NCBI RefSeq assembly: GCF_000715075.1
Contig: NC_134097.1
Location: 129,392,997 to 129,456,996, forward strand
Length of the DNA: 64,000 nt
DNA from: Nicotiana tabacum
Lineage: Eukaryota; Streptophyta; Magnoliopsida; Solanales; Solanaceae
Direction of reading: 5' to 3'
Of the stretch, positions 11,713-23,354 are shown one piece after another. The position numbers and the translations under genes were made by a program. Numbering within the stretch: the stretch's first letter is position 1; each line of letters starts with the position of its first letter. Under the pieces are notes generated by a model. That model was not told the origin of the DNA, ran no database searches, and was given only the letters and a program-made list of their open reading frames with translations.

Positions 11713-14700
11713 TCATGGTTTCACTTGAACAGCTTTTGTAACATCCAGATGGTTAAGACGGCAGGTCCCTAGAAGATACTCAGGGAGCTCTTCTGGTGTG
11801 TTGGCCTGTAGAGAAATATCGTTAATGTGCTTTAAACAGATGGTCCCTAGAAGATACTCAGAGAGTTAAACCATCTGTTTAGATGGAGAATGAGGACATG
11901 GAAAGATTACCTGCACCAGAAACGCCATCTCAATGACTAGATTGCTCAGGTAACCAACAACAAGGCTGACAACACCTCTTGCCACAGTAGATGAGCCAAT
12001 ATCTATACCAAGCTGCAATTACAACATAACTTTTCAGGTTCACGAGTAAAGCACAATACTTAATAACATGGTGATGTCGGTCAGTATTAGCTTCAAGTTC
12101 CACTTATAGTTATGAAGATAGTCAACAAGATATATAATACTGCTTTTTTAAAAGAGAACAAAAACTATTCAACTTTTACCACAGTGGTAAAGTTCAGAAA
12201 TCCTTAACCGTGAATATTTAACTGCACTGAGCATTAGTTCCTACCATTGCAACAACACTTTGCATCATTTAGTGCCAAAATACTCTTCTACTTTACCTCT
12301 ATGTAGTTCTTTCCACGAAAATAATTAATTTCCAATGCTTGACCTATAAGACAAGCTTTCTTCCCAACACTCTGCTTGACTATCCATGGTCCCTGGAAAG
12401 TGAAAGCTCATGTAAATACAACCACTGTTCATTGATTGATGGAATATTTCAAGGCATCCAACAGTTGAGACAAAAAGTATGAGATATGTCCAAAGTACTA
12501 CCAGAAATGCTAATAAAAATAGACGGTGCAACCAAAATGTGAACAACTACTAGGCAAACTTTACAATCTTCTACATGGAAAACAGGACTCTAGGATACAT
12601 GGGTTTCTGAATAATAAACCAAGCATGCAGCATCCAACTTAAACATGTAGCATCCCTGTGTCTTCATAGACGACCTTTCTGCATTTATACAACAACAACA
12701 ACAACCACCTAGTGAAATCCCACAAATAGGGTCCGGGAAGTGCAGTGTGTACGCAGACCTTACCCCTACCTTATGAGGGTAGAGAGGTTTTTTCCGGTAG
12801 ACCCTCAGCTCAGGAACAGAGAAAGGATTAATAAACAAACAATAGCAACAACAATGTAATATGACAACGAAAGCAAATGGCCATGTAATAACAAAGATCT
12901 ACAATAGGAAAACACAAGAATAGTGCAAATATTACCAGTAAGAATGACACCGTGTACCAACAAGGGACCAGGAATAGTAAACTAAGACTAGTACTAATAC
13001 TGCCGGTGAGACTAGGAAAAACTCTCGACTACCTGTCAACTCACAACCCTAATACCCGACCTCAACGCCTTCCTATCGAGGGTCAAGTCCTCGGCAAGCT
13101 GAAGCAGTGCCATGGACATGACCCTCGATAGCCCAAAAAGAATTTCTTTGGCCATCCTAATTTGTAATATCTATAGACCCTTGAAATTGAAAGATTTGCC
13201 GTTGTTAATATTCATTACTGTTATTTCTAGGTATAATCATTTGCACCAAATAAATTAATCAATTTTAAAATCTCTATGAAAACCTATCTGTAGAAACACC
13301 AAAAGAAGACATTCAGTTTTGCTAAAAACTGAGCACACTAGCTAGCTACTATATGCTTAATAGCTGAGATGCAACAGAAGAGAAGTGTAAAATGACGCAC
13401 ATGGCACATGAATGTTGATGTGCCATAACATTTTGCTAAATGGACTAAGCAACTTTGAGAAAAATATGTTAGCCTTATATGAAAAGTGATTTGTTCACTC
13501 TCAATCTGCAAAAAACAAACCTTGGATATGTATGGTATCAGCTTGAACCTCGAGTTTCTATAAGCATCATCTCCATTGACAAAACTCTCCAGCAAAGGTG
13601 AATCTTCTAATGGGGTATCCATCATATAGTAGAGAGCAAGACTGTATGTTGTTGTACCTGGAACCTGAACACAAGTGATAAACCGCAAAATGAAGCATTT
13701 GGGTGGCAGATTTTTAGGAAATCAAAGTATATGAAGGAAACAAGAGAAATTATACCTGTATGTGCACAATGAAGAAGAATTCCGGACCACCCTTTGCTGC
13801 ATATTTCTGCAGAGAAAAGATAGTGAGGAGCAGGCCCATAGAAATTAAACAATATGATCACGGTATTTTATTGCATAACAGAAGAAACCTGAACAATGCC
13901 TCCAGGCCGACCACCTAGATCATCTTCTCGTTTGTCAGACTTCAACCAATCTGCACCCACCATTTGCATCAACGAGCCTTTTGCCTTAATCTGTATAAGA
14001 GAGGCATAATGATGAAACGGAATAATAACACGAGGAAGTATCTAGATTCTGATTACAGTAGCAAACATAAGAATCTGTTGACATTAATAAAGAAAAGAAC
14101 ACCAGAAATCCACATGCTCTCCAGCATAGCAGACACCTAGCCAAGTAGCGTGCAGGATTTACAAGTAATGCTGTTTCCTTTAATGCAGCTTGACTAACAT
14201 TTGGATGTGAGTTGTGGTTAGCATGTTTTGCATGCTGCTTCAATGTAATGATTAGAAGGAAAATCTCAGACCTTAATCTTTAGTCTGCAGAAAAACCGAA
14301 CTGTACATGTCCACTAAACAATGGAACCATTCCGAAAGTCCAAGATCAATCAATTAAGAGAACGGGACCACAACAATTGAACCAGAACATGCTTATGGTA
14401 AGCGAAGTGAGAAAGCTGAATCAAATGAAACCTCACCTTCTTACGATCATCTAGGTACGTCAACCCACGAATAAGAAAAGTAGAAGGATCTGTTTCAGTC
14501 CAACTGCAAGGCAAACTACAAGTTGAATCTTTTGGAAGAGTGGATCCATAGTGACAAGATGACGTATCTTCCTTTGCCATCTCATGCAGATCTACATAGC
14601 CCCTTTTCTGAACTGCAGCATTAAAAGAAATCATAAGTCCTTAGAACTTTAGCTAGAAAGTTAGTTGAGTTTCCTAACATATCAACAAACATCAAACTTG

Positions 14701-17700
14701 CCTGCAAGATCATGCAGCTTTTTCACAAAAACTGCAGCAGTTGACAATTTGGGATGACGTGCATCCTGTAAACTCAAAAACCAGCATACACATGAGGAAA
14801 TAGGAATAAAGATATGCATAAAAGAAATGGGAAGAAGAACCAAAGGATTTAGGTTTTGATGAGGTAAATAAAATAATACTGTAGGAAAAATGATTCTTTT
14901 GGGTGGGCGTTGAGAAAATGAGGTTGATTTATTAACATTGTTGGCTACTAAGATTTGGAGGTTCCCAGGATATTTCATAGATCCTTAATTCAGTCAATAT
15001 ACCTTAGACCAGGTTAGAGACTCTTCTTGTAACACCACAGAAACAAGCATGAAGCTCTACTCAAGTTATGATTCATTTGAACCTAAGTGTCACTTTCACT
15101 CAATACTAGAAGGCAATCCGACAAAAGATGATTTCATCGCGGATGTCGTGCCTCGTGCAGACTCCTGATTTTCTAGGATACTACCTGTTTACAGAATAAC
15201 TCCCTAAGCTTATGGTTTAAACTTTAAACAGGTAAATACCTGAGAGTATGTCTCTGGGCCAAAATCTGAAGGCCAACCATTTTCTGATTGGTCATAATCC
15301 AGTGGCTCAGAGACATCAAAGAACTCATCTGCCGCATCGTTTAAACCCATCAAGCTTGAAGGTGTTTTAACTACTTCTTCCTCCAGATCGGCCAAATTCT
15401 TTCCATTTTCTAACCGGGTTTGCACTTCAAGCTTAATTTCTTCTTCAACTCGACGCAGTCTTTTGCTTTTGACCAGCTCCCCTGACACATCAGAGGGCAA
15501 GTAATTTCCTATTTTTGCACTGAAAAGCTCCCTCAGAGCTATAAAAATGCAGTGGAAAATAGTTTAGTTGAGTCTGGTAAACAGTCATAGAATACAAATT
15601 TGGACTAATCAACTAATGAATTTGACAGAACTAGAAATCACATAGAAAACGCACCAGCAAGTCTCCCTATCATGCATATTGTTATAGATCTGGCTGCAGA
15701 TGTTCGTACGTATGACTTCCAGAATTTCCAATCAATAGCAAGCATATGCTTGACTACTGACCTCTTCTCTTGATTAACTGGTGATATCACATAACCTCCA
15801 CCTGCATGGATTTAGGGGATGCCAATTTGTAAGAGTCCCAATTGAATGGCAAAGTACATCCAAAACATGCAGATCTGTTATAGTAGTTTTGTGCATAAAA
15901 TGGTTGTAAAAGCATATGGCTGATTCAATGTAATGACGAATCTATGTCAACATGCATAATGTACTAGAAAATCTGTCTCCAGCACATAAGTAATTTGTCA
16001 TTTTGTAGTTCATCCATGATCCAAATAAACAACTGGTTCATAACAGCAATAATGAAGAACCAGCTCTACATTACAGGCATACATTACTTTTAAGGCAGGC
16101 ACGAATGTAGCCCTTTTGAGGTGGACACTTCTGGTGAAACACTGAATGGTACAGAATAACTGCAAGAAGAAACGATAGGTTATGGTGGATCTAGCTCTCT
16201 AAGAAGAAGCTATAGAGAAATCCTCAATAGAGTCAGTACCGTAGGTTCCATCATCCTCCCTTCTCCAATACCGCTGCAAAAGAAGATCTCTTCTTCCCAT
16301 ACCCCTGCGATGTCTTATGTCAATTATAACCCTAACAGAGGAACAGCAAACTATTTCCAGAGCTGAAACATGAACCATACCAAGGTAGCCAATCCCGATT
16401 TAGAAGCTTATGAACTATATCAGTGTGACCATCAAGATGTTCAATAACACTGCCTTTGTAGAAACAGAAATCCCACCTGCAACATAAAACACAATATCTT
16501 TAGGTCACAACATAAGAGAATCAACAAAATGAGAAGCATACTACTGCAGTTTAATAAGCTTGCAGATGACAAATTGTAAAAGGCTATTTCTTGTCCATTT
16601 CTCTACACATAGAGGCCATATAAGCTGACTTTAAGAAATTCTTTTTGGAATAGTGTACTTTGTGACAATTGTAAACAGTCATTCAATACCCTCTTTTGTT
16701 GTTTAACCTTGAATATATTATCTAGGGCTTTTATCCCTTGAAAACTAAGAAGAAGCATCAGTTTCTTTGGTTCTTCTCTCCTCACAACTATCTATTTCAA
16801 TCTCCAATCCGCAATTCAAAGAGCACTGCTTTCTTCAACATGAGTTGAGGCTATAATGGTTTCCTCAGACAATGGGAAGTTGAATAACATATACTGTGCT
16901 TATGAATTCTATTCTTGGACATTTGAGGTTAAGTGAAAAACTTCTATTTCTTGATTCACTTACTTGCATACTTGGTGTTAAATGTATAGTAGTATCAGTA
17001 CATAAATAGATTCTGATTGTCAATAGTTTTGATCGCCTAAGTTTAAACAAATTGCTTTCAGATTACTTGAATCATACAGACGAAATTTGTTTATTCATTC
17101 TTAAACATTTAGCTGTACCAGCTTTTAACTTTACCCAAACATTATTGCTCAATTGTTGATTCATATGATCGCAAACTCATATTACAGTTCTCAAGTTGCA
17201 TCCTGAATTAAAAATTACGGCAAAATTTCATTTCTGCTCAAGTTGAATCCTGATTAACAATCACCGGGAAAAATCATTCAAAGTGCAGAAGACATGGGTG
17301 ACCGACTAAAATGTATCTGCCTACTAGCACCTGTTTTATAAATTACTTTAGTCAAATCTTAATCAAATTTCTGCATACAGATAAAAAATTTACTAGCAGT
17401 GAGTTCATCACTATAAAAATGCTTAAAAGTACAGTGGCTTTTGCTATGGACTTCTCCTTTTTGTTCTTTTGGGGATAAATACTTTTGCCATGGACTTCGC
17501 AGCAACTTACTCCGATCTTGAAGGACCAAGTGACATGAGTGTCTGAAAAATGGCCTCTGAAGTTCCATCAACTACACCAACAGCCATTATAGCGGGGTGA
17601 TCATCCCACTGCAAAGCATAGAACAAGTTCAGCAGCATTAGTTTCATATATTTACTGCCACAGCCCACAGGAGCTGGAGAATATCGACTTACCTTTCCAA

Positions 17701-20700
17701 GAGATTCCCTATCTTTAGCTTCCTTAAACAGCCTAAGACCTGCATACCCAAGTGATTCAGGTCAACAAAAGGAGAGGAGATAGACCACTTGACAACTAAG
17801 TTGCACATACTTCATAAACATTAAATAGTTCCAAAATTTTTTAAGATGTGGATTGGTCTACGAAGTAGGAATTAGACATGTTATTTCCACAATCCTCAAA
17901 CACAAATGTAAAATCAAAACCTACCATTCTGACACCCAAAGATTGTCCAAGGCGAGGGTGCAACAACATCAGACGTCATAGCATCTGTAACTGAGGATGA
18001 ACAGACAGTCCAATCAATTGAATTCAGACGATAAGACTTGTTGGAACAATTTAACCTGCGTGCAAAACAAAACCGTAAAGGAAATAGTAATAATGATAAC
18101 TACAGTCCTATGATTGAGGCTTAATTGGAACTCGATTTTACGCAATGAGAAAATTAACCAACGACTGTCCCTATAAGTAACTTATATTCCTCTGTTCCAT
18201 TTTATTTGGCACTCTTTCCTTTTTGATTTGTTCCAAAAAGATTTACACCTTTCGATATTTAAAACCTCTTTAATTTTAAATATCCCAATGGTTTTATAGC
18301 CATAAAAATGCCATGGCATGTTTAAATTAAGGGTACTTTCTTTTTATAGTGGTACCTTTGGCATGTGCCATAGTTCTTTTTTTGTTTCTTAAACTCCGTG
18401 CTCCATCATACAGCCAAGTAAAATGAAACGGAGTGAATAACTTAAATGCTATATCCTGAGCAAAGAAAAAGGGTAATGCACCAACTGAATATACCTCAAA
18501 GTGTGTGAATCACTCCTTGGAAAATCCACTTGATTTCCTCTGTTCATGTCTGCCTAGATTTACTCATTATTGTCAGTTGCCAACGAGCGACAATATAACA
18601 GCTCAAATTGACCATTCTGTACCTTTAAAGCTGCTTCCTGAAATGCCTGGATCCACCTTGCCGCTTCCTCAGGACTACTTGCACCCAACTGTTCATAGAT
18701 TTCATTTATTCACCTGTTGCCCATAAAAATAAAAACTGAAATGATTTCCGTACCTTCAGCTGATCATTATGATTTGAGGTGTTATAAAGCGTGAAAATGA
18801 AAAAGACCTGGAAAATGTAGAAGCAATTTTCAGCAGAAAGTCTCAGTAAAGAAACAAATGAGTTTAATCAGAATAATATAGCGAGAGAAAATATTGTCTC
18901 TGCCATGAAGTAAAACTGGGGTGAAGATACATACTTTTCTTTGAATGCTCTCTCTGCCATTGTCTGTAACGCGAATGCAGGAATCAATAACTGCACTTCT
19001 AATAGGATCCTAACAAAAAGAGTCAAGATGACGTATTGCAATGAGTCCTGGTAATATGGAAAATGTGTAATTCCAAGAAATGAAGGCAGAAGAACTTCAC
19101 AAACAGACGTATCTCCCACTTGTGACCTCAGAACCCTTTAATTATCACTAACAGCTTGTTTGGGTGGTTGTTATGTATCGTATAATATTGTATTGTACTA
19201 TATCGTTTTAATGTATACAATGTTTGGATAGATTGTATTGTTTTCCATCGTTCATGATGTCATGCACCAACAATATAAAGAATAAAGTTGCAATATTATA
19301 AAGAAAAAGTAAGGTACAATGTAGAATTATTATATAAAAAGGTAGGTAAATGATAAAATAGGATTATTTAATAATATGGAAGGACAAGATGAGAGGAAAA
19401 AAATAAGGAAATGACGCGATCACACTAAATTGGTCGTTTCATAAAGTGGCACTTTTGACGATGAATTTAACTATACGATACAATAAAATTTAAGTAACAA
19501 TCAAAACAAACATTGTATTTAAAGTAACAATACGATACAATACAACAGGTAACAACCATCCAAACAAGTTGTAACCGTTACAACAACAACAAACATAAAG
19601 TAATCCCACAAGTGGGGTTTGGGGAGGGTAGTGCGTACGCAACCTTACCCCTACCTTGCGAAGGTAGAGAGGATGTTTCCGACAGACTCCCGGCTCAAGC
19701 AAGGCACAGACATAGCAGTGTTTAAAAGAAGTGCAGTAGTGAAAAAGCAATAAAAGAATCAGTATCACCAGCAAGATATTAAAATAACCGAAGCAAAAGA
19801 AATATCATGTACTGATAAAAGTCTAAGGATGGGAAAAATACGGGAATAATACTAAAACTACTGGCGAAAAGATATGTTCGGCTACCTGCTATATCCTAAT
19901 TCTTGACCTCCATACCCTCCTATCAAGGGTCATGTCCTCGGTAAGCTCTGCGAGTGCCATGCCCTGCCTTATCACCTTTCTCAATACTTCTTTGGCCTAC
20001 CTCTACCTCTTCTCGGACCCACTATAACCAACATCTCAAACCTTCTCACTGGGCATCTGGGCATCTCCTCTTCACATGCCCAAACCATCTCATTCTCGCT
20101 TCACGCATCTTGTCCACCACAGGAGGAGTCACTCCCACCTTGTCCCGAATATCTTCATTTATAATATTATCCCTCCTATTATACCCATATATCCATCTCA
20201 ACATTCTCATTTCTGCTACTTTCAACTTCTGGGCATGAGAGCTCTTAACCGGCCAATACTTCACTAGTTGGCCTAACAACCACTCTTACTAACAGTTAGA
20301 TATCAAATAAAGCACACATGAATAAGAGTCTACCGCTTCAAATAAGACAATGCAACAAATTACGCAACCAATTCACACCAACTACCAAATATCTCCCAAT
20401 CAATGAGAAGTCAGACGCTGATCAAGGTGTGAAGTGCAGACCAACACTCTCGACTCCTTAGGGGTCGAGTAATGACTAGTGAATGGATACATTTACTGAT
20501 CAAGATCTATGTGCCGTTGAGCCCGTTCAGCACATGCATCAGGTAATCCTGGATTGTGGCTCTAGAGATTCAACCATAGTAACTAGACTTTTGGGCTCCA
20601 AAAATATTAGTACTTTCAGCTCATAGGCTCCAGGAATTTGCTATCCCTCACTAATCAAGTAAAGTGATCACTTAGGAAATGATGTCCAACAAGAGGATTT

Positions 20701-21738
20701 GCTGGCAATCAAGAGGAAGTATTTGAAAGAGAGGATTGAGGAAACCAGTAGGATGAATATCAGTATGGATCAACATAAAATGCAAAAGTTTCTCTAAAAT
20801 CCTTTCTTTGATCACAAAGTAAAATGTTAGCACTGTAATATGTATCACTCCTAAGAAACTAAATCGTGTGAATTTCAAACAACGATTGCATCCAAGGGTG
20901 TGACCTAGCAGTCAATGAAGTGGGAGGGGAACGTGACGTCTCAAGTTCAAATCGCAGAGGTAAGAAAAACACTAGGTGATATATTCCAATCTGCCCAAGT
21001 CTTGGTGAGCAGAGTTACCCGGTATCTACAAATACCGGTGGAATAGCTGAAGTGCACGCAACCTGGCTTAGATACCACAATCATTAAAAAAAAGGAATTC
21101 CAAACAACAATGAGGGGTATAGTATTCAAAATCACAAGTCACAAATTCATGCTGAGCAACTGAGAAATTAGCATCAGGATTTTCATAGTTAGTTTATAAC
21201 ATCCTTTACTATACAAGCCTACTCCAGCTTCATGCAAGTCCTTCCGCAATCGAAGTGAATAAACTATATCTTCTGGGTTAAACCAGCAATTAAACTGAAA
21301 TATAATCTCCCATTTGTCACACAACTAGCAACATAGAGAAATTGTAAAATTGCTAATATTAACAAATCAAACAAAATCAACTCATTCCTGTTATAAGTAC
21401 AAGCAAAATAATTCCTAAATCACAAATTACCACTTCCCAAACAAGAAATAAAGTACCAATATATACATCTACCAACAAACACTTAGCATTTGTTGAATTA
21501 GTTTGAGGTACACGCAAACTGATCAGAAAACACCGTCATTACAAAATATTTGAAAATATGAACACAGAAAGTACAATTATACCTCGTTACTGGAAACTGG
21601 TGTAGATTTGTAGCTCTGAAGAAAATGGTCTTGAAGAATGAAGTATCGTTTTCGTGAGTACTGAAGTCCAAACCGATTTGAACGAACTAGATATAACCAC
21701 CCTTCCATCCTACTACTATCCTTTTCCGAAACACCCAT
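11713..21738 (-). CDS. EDR2L: EDR2-like PH-START-DUF1336 protein, complete (21 exons)
   Basis: Family members (Arabidopsis EDR2 and relatives) are lipid-binding proteins; EDR2 itself restrains cell death and powdery-mildew resistance through membrane PI4P binding. Exons, minus strand: 21738-21583, 19009-18935, 18807-18754, 18688-18623, 18553-18495, 18055-17925, 17739-17693, 17608-17511, 16476-16381, 16304-16240, 16159-16088, 15801-15655, 15538-15240, 14765-14702, 14612-14437, 13990-13889, 13806-13756, 13664-13521, 12392-12297, 12012-11911, 11805-11713. They sum to 2193 bases: 730 residues plus TGA. Domains: PH about 8-117 ([44 protein letters not shown]); START about 180-370 ([44 protein letters not shown]); acidic linker; DUF1336 about 505-725 ([41 protein letters not shown]). 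All introns are GT-AG except 14701-14613 (GC-AG). The unbroken 21-exon frame makes it probably functional. The symbol denotes the family; the exact orthologue is not settled. Confidence 0.95.
11834..11880. repeat. Snap-back repeat carrying a copy of last-exon sequence
   Basis: Perfect 11-bp inverted arms (AAACAGATGGT and ACCATCTGTTT) enclose CCCTAGAAGATACTCAG, which also occurs in the EDR2-like last exon at about 11766-11782. It lies in the final intron. Confidence 0.85.
12687..13160 (-). mobile_element. RTE-type LINE fragment, 5'-truncated
   Basis: It lies in an EDR2-like intron. The plus strand starts with (ACA)n, then ATCCCACAAATAGGGTCCGG and CTTACCCCTACCTTATGAGG, the known 3' tail of Solanaceae RTE LINEs in reverse. 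Further in, near 13060-13130, it matches the C-terminal coding end (minus frame resembling [12 protein letters not shown]). It is old and non-coding. Confidence 0.75.
18187..18437. mobile_element. Stowaway-like MITE in an EDR2-like intron
   Basis: The left end TTCCTCTGTTCCATTTTATT and the right end AAAATGAAACGGAGTGAA are imperfect inverted repeats, with TA on both sides. It is 251 bp and lies between the exons at 18495-18553 and 17925-18055. It is a different subfamily from the 9.5-kb copy. Confidence 0.8.
19151..19572. mobile_element. Long-TIR MITE, superfamily not assigned
   Basis: The left end ACAGCTTGTTTGGGTGGTTG and the right end, read in reverse complement as ACAACTTGTTTGGATGGTTG, are long inverted repeats. 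Both are followed by GTATCGTAT/GTATTGTA-rich sequence. I could not see a convincing target duplication. It sits in the first coding intron of the EDR2-like gene, directly against a LINE tail. Confidence 0.7.
19573..20285 (-). mobile_element. RTE-type LINE 3' fragment with reverse transcriptase C-terminus
   Basis: On the minus strand, 20279-20046 reads [20 protein letters not shown] ... [10 protein letters not shown] ... [16 protein letters not shown], the hallmark tail of plant RTE LINE ORF2. After a frameshift near 20050 the frame resumes to [19 protein letters not shown] near 19900-19950. The 3' tail is the (TTG)n seen in reverse as ACAACAACAAC at about 19579. It is 5'-truncated and inactive, inserted in the EDR2-like intron. 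Confidence 0.9.
20889..21094 (+). mobile_element. tRNA-derived SINE with target duplication
   Basis: It has an A-box-like TGTGACCTAGCAGTCAATGA and a B-box-like AAGTTCAAATCGC, then the body TTGGTGAGCAGAGTTACCCG, CACAATCATT and an A tail. It is flanked by GAATTTCAAACAACGATTG (20870-20888) and GAATTCCAAACAACAATGA (21095-21113), a 19-bp target duplication with a few mismatches. It lies in the first coding intron of the EDR2-like gene. Confidence 0.88.
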
Positions 21739-22062
21739 TGGAAAAATCAAATTTATCAAATAACCAAATTATTCGGTTTTTGCCAAATTATGCACAACCT
21801 TTACAGAAACAAGACCAAAAATGGAAGAATTAAACTCTGATCCCCAATGAAAAGGTACCAATGGGAATCAGAGATTGACTGTTACTCTGCTGATTGTGTC
21901 TTTGCTGGTTTAGAGAGAGAGAGAGAGAGACTTTTTTTGTTTTCTGGTTTTTGCTTTTCTCTGTGTGTGTGTGTGTAAATGGTCTGTGACGAAGAAAAAA
22001 TAAAAGCAACTGAAATTGTGCATACGTGAGAGACAAAAGTTTAGCTGGCAAATGATGTAAAA
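21739..22062 (-). promoter_or_regulatory. 5' leader and proximal promoter of the EDR2-like gene
   Basis: Immediately upstream of the start codon at 21738 lie a leader-like stretch, a CT microsatellite on the coding strand (plus-strand GA run, about 21911-21930) and a CA run (plus-strand GT, about 21962-21977). CT-rich leaders are common in plant genes. The transcription start itself cannot be placed by eye. An in-frame sequence exists upstream but the first ATG is at 21738. Confidence 0.55.
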
Positions 22063-22507
22063 GCATTGTTTTGACTCTTTTACCCCTTTGGCTGTGGAAA
22101 GTCTTGATTGGTAGTTACGGCAAAAACCAATCTGGAAAGTTACATATTGAAGTAAGCACACCTTTTGATTGACTCTGGTTGGATGATATTTAATACTAGT
22201 ATTTAATTTAAAAGACACCTATTACACATTTTTTAATTGTATAATCGGGTATCCCAAATAATCAGGACGGATCTTTTAGCCCTGGACCCCGCGAATTCAT
22301 AGTTTTTTTTGGGTCAAATTAGGTACTATATTATATATATTTTTTTTAAATTGATCGAATATTTGCCGGCACTTATGCTATAAAGAAGCTAAATTGTGCA
22401 CTTAATTGAATTCTAAGTTATTTACGGGAGGGATCAATTCCCACTTAATAGTGTACCTATGTTATAAAAATCCTAGATCCGACTTTACAAATAATAATTA
22501 AAAAAGA
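22063..22507. other. Upstream flank of the EDR2-like gene
   Basis: AT-rich sequence with no recognised gene. The portion at about 22265-22490 (GGATCTTTTAGCCCTGGACC to CCTAGATCCGACTTTAC) may be a worn MITE, but I see no target duplication. Confidence 0.4.
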
Positions 22508-22659
22508 CAGTCCAGTGCACTAAGTTCTCGCTATGTGCGGAGTCCCGGAAGGGCCGGACCACAAGGGTCTATTGTACGCAGCCCTACTCTTACACGAAGC
22601 TCTCGCTTGAACCTGTGACCTCCTAGTCACATGACATCAACTTTATCAGTTACGCCAAG
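22508..22659 (-). mobile_element. TS-type tRNA-derived SINE, second copy
   Basis: It has the same family segments as 9946-10326: GTGCACTAAGTTCTCGCTAT, GAAGGGCCGGACCACAAGGG, CTATTGTACGCAGCCCTACT, TGAACCTGTGACCTCCTAGT and ATCAGTTACGCC. Read on the minus strand it starts near 22659. It is uninterrupted, about 0.8-0.9 kb upstream of the EDR2-like start codon. Confidence 0.88.
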
Positions 22660-22674
22660 TGTATAGGATAAAAT

Positions 22675-23242
22675 ATGTTATGCTAAGTAATTGCATAATA
22701 ACGTGATACGTGGAGCCGAAGGCAGGGGATAACTGAAACCAAAGACAAATGTTCTTTGTTACCGGAAAGAATGATGCTCATAAAGATGCAATTAATGTCT
22801 GCCGCTCAGTAGCGTTTAATGGAGTATATTCTACAACATTTAATACACTGCCCGTTACAAAGAATTTATCATTCATGCCCGTCGTTACACATTCTCCAAT
22901 GGTCCTCATAACTGACATTGAAGAAGGGCATGATCATAAGACCTTGTTCTTTAGGTACAACTATAAATAGTGAGTCCTGTTATCATTGTAAGGACATGAA
23001 TTTTCTGACAAACTTATGATATAATTTATTCAAAGTTTATACAAATTTACCTTCTTACTTTGTGATTTCGTTACTATTGTGCCCGGAAGCCTTGCTCCCG
23101 AAATTACTGTTTTTGCTATTTCATCTTCATCTCAAGGCTAAATATTGTGTATTTCTTCAACTCTTTTATTATTCAAGATTGAATTAATTCACTTGTCTAG
23201 AAATCACGTATAAATTCAATTGTACTGTTTTACGGTTAAACA
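22675..23242 (+). repeat. Probable 5' LTR of the Tat element
   Basis: The candidate begins TGTTATGC and ends AAACA just before the primer-site-like sequence. A TATA-like ACTATAAATAGTGAG lies at about 22960-22974. There is no second LTR in the window to confirm the ends, so the borders are provisional. Confidence 0.5.
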
Positions 23243-23245
23243 CTT

Positions 23246-23263
23246 TGGCATCCACTGTTGGGA
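23246..23263 (+). other. Primer binding site of the Tat element
   Basis: TGGCATCCACTGTTGGGA, four bases after the proposed LTR end, resembles the TGGCGCCCACCGTGGGGC type seen in related plant elements, with several changes. Confidence 0.55.
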
Positions 23264-23354
23264 CTAGATATTCGTGTAATTAAGTTGATCCTTGTCTCTT
23301 TTACTAACGTATTTTGATTATCTATTCTTAGCAAAAATCACAAAAAATTGTAGA

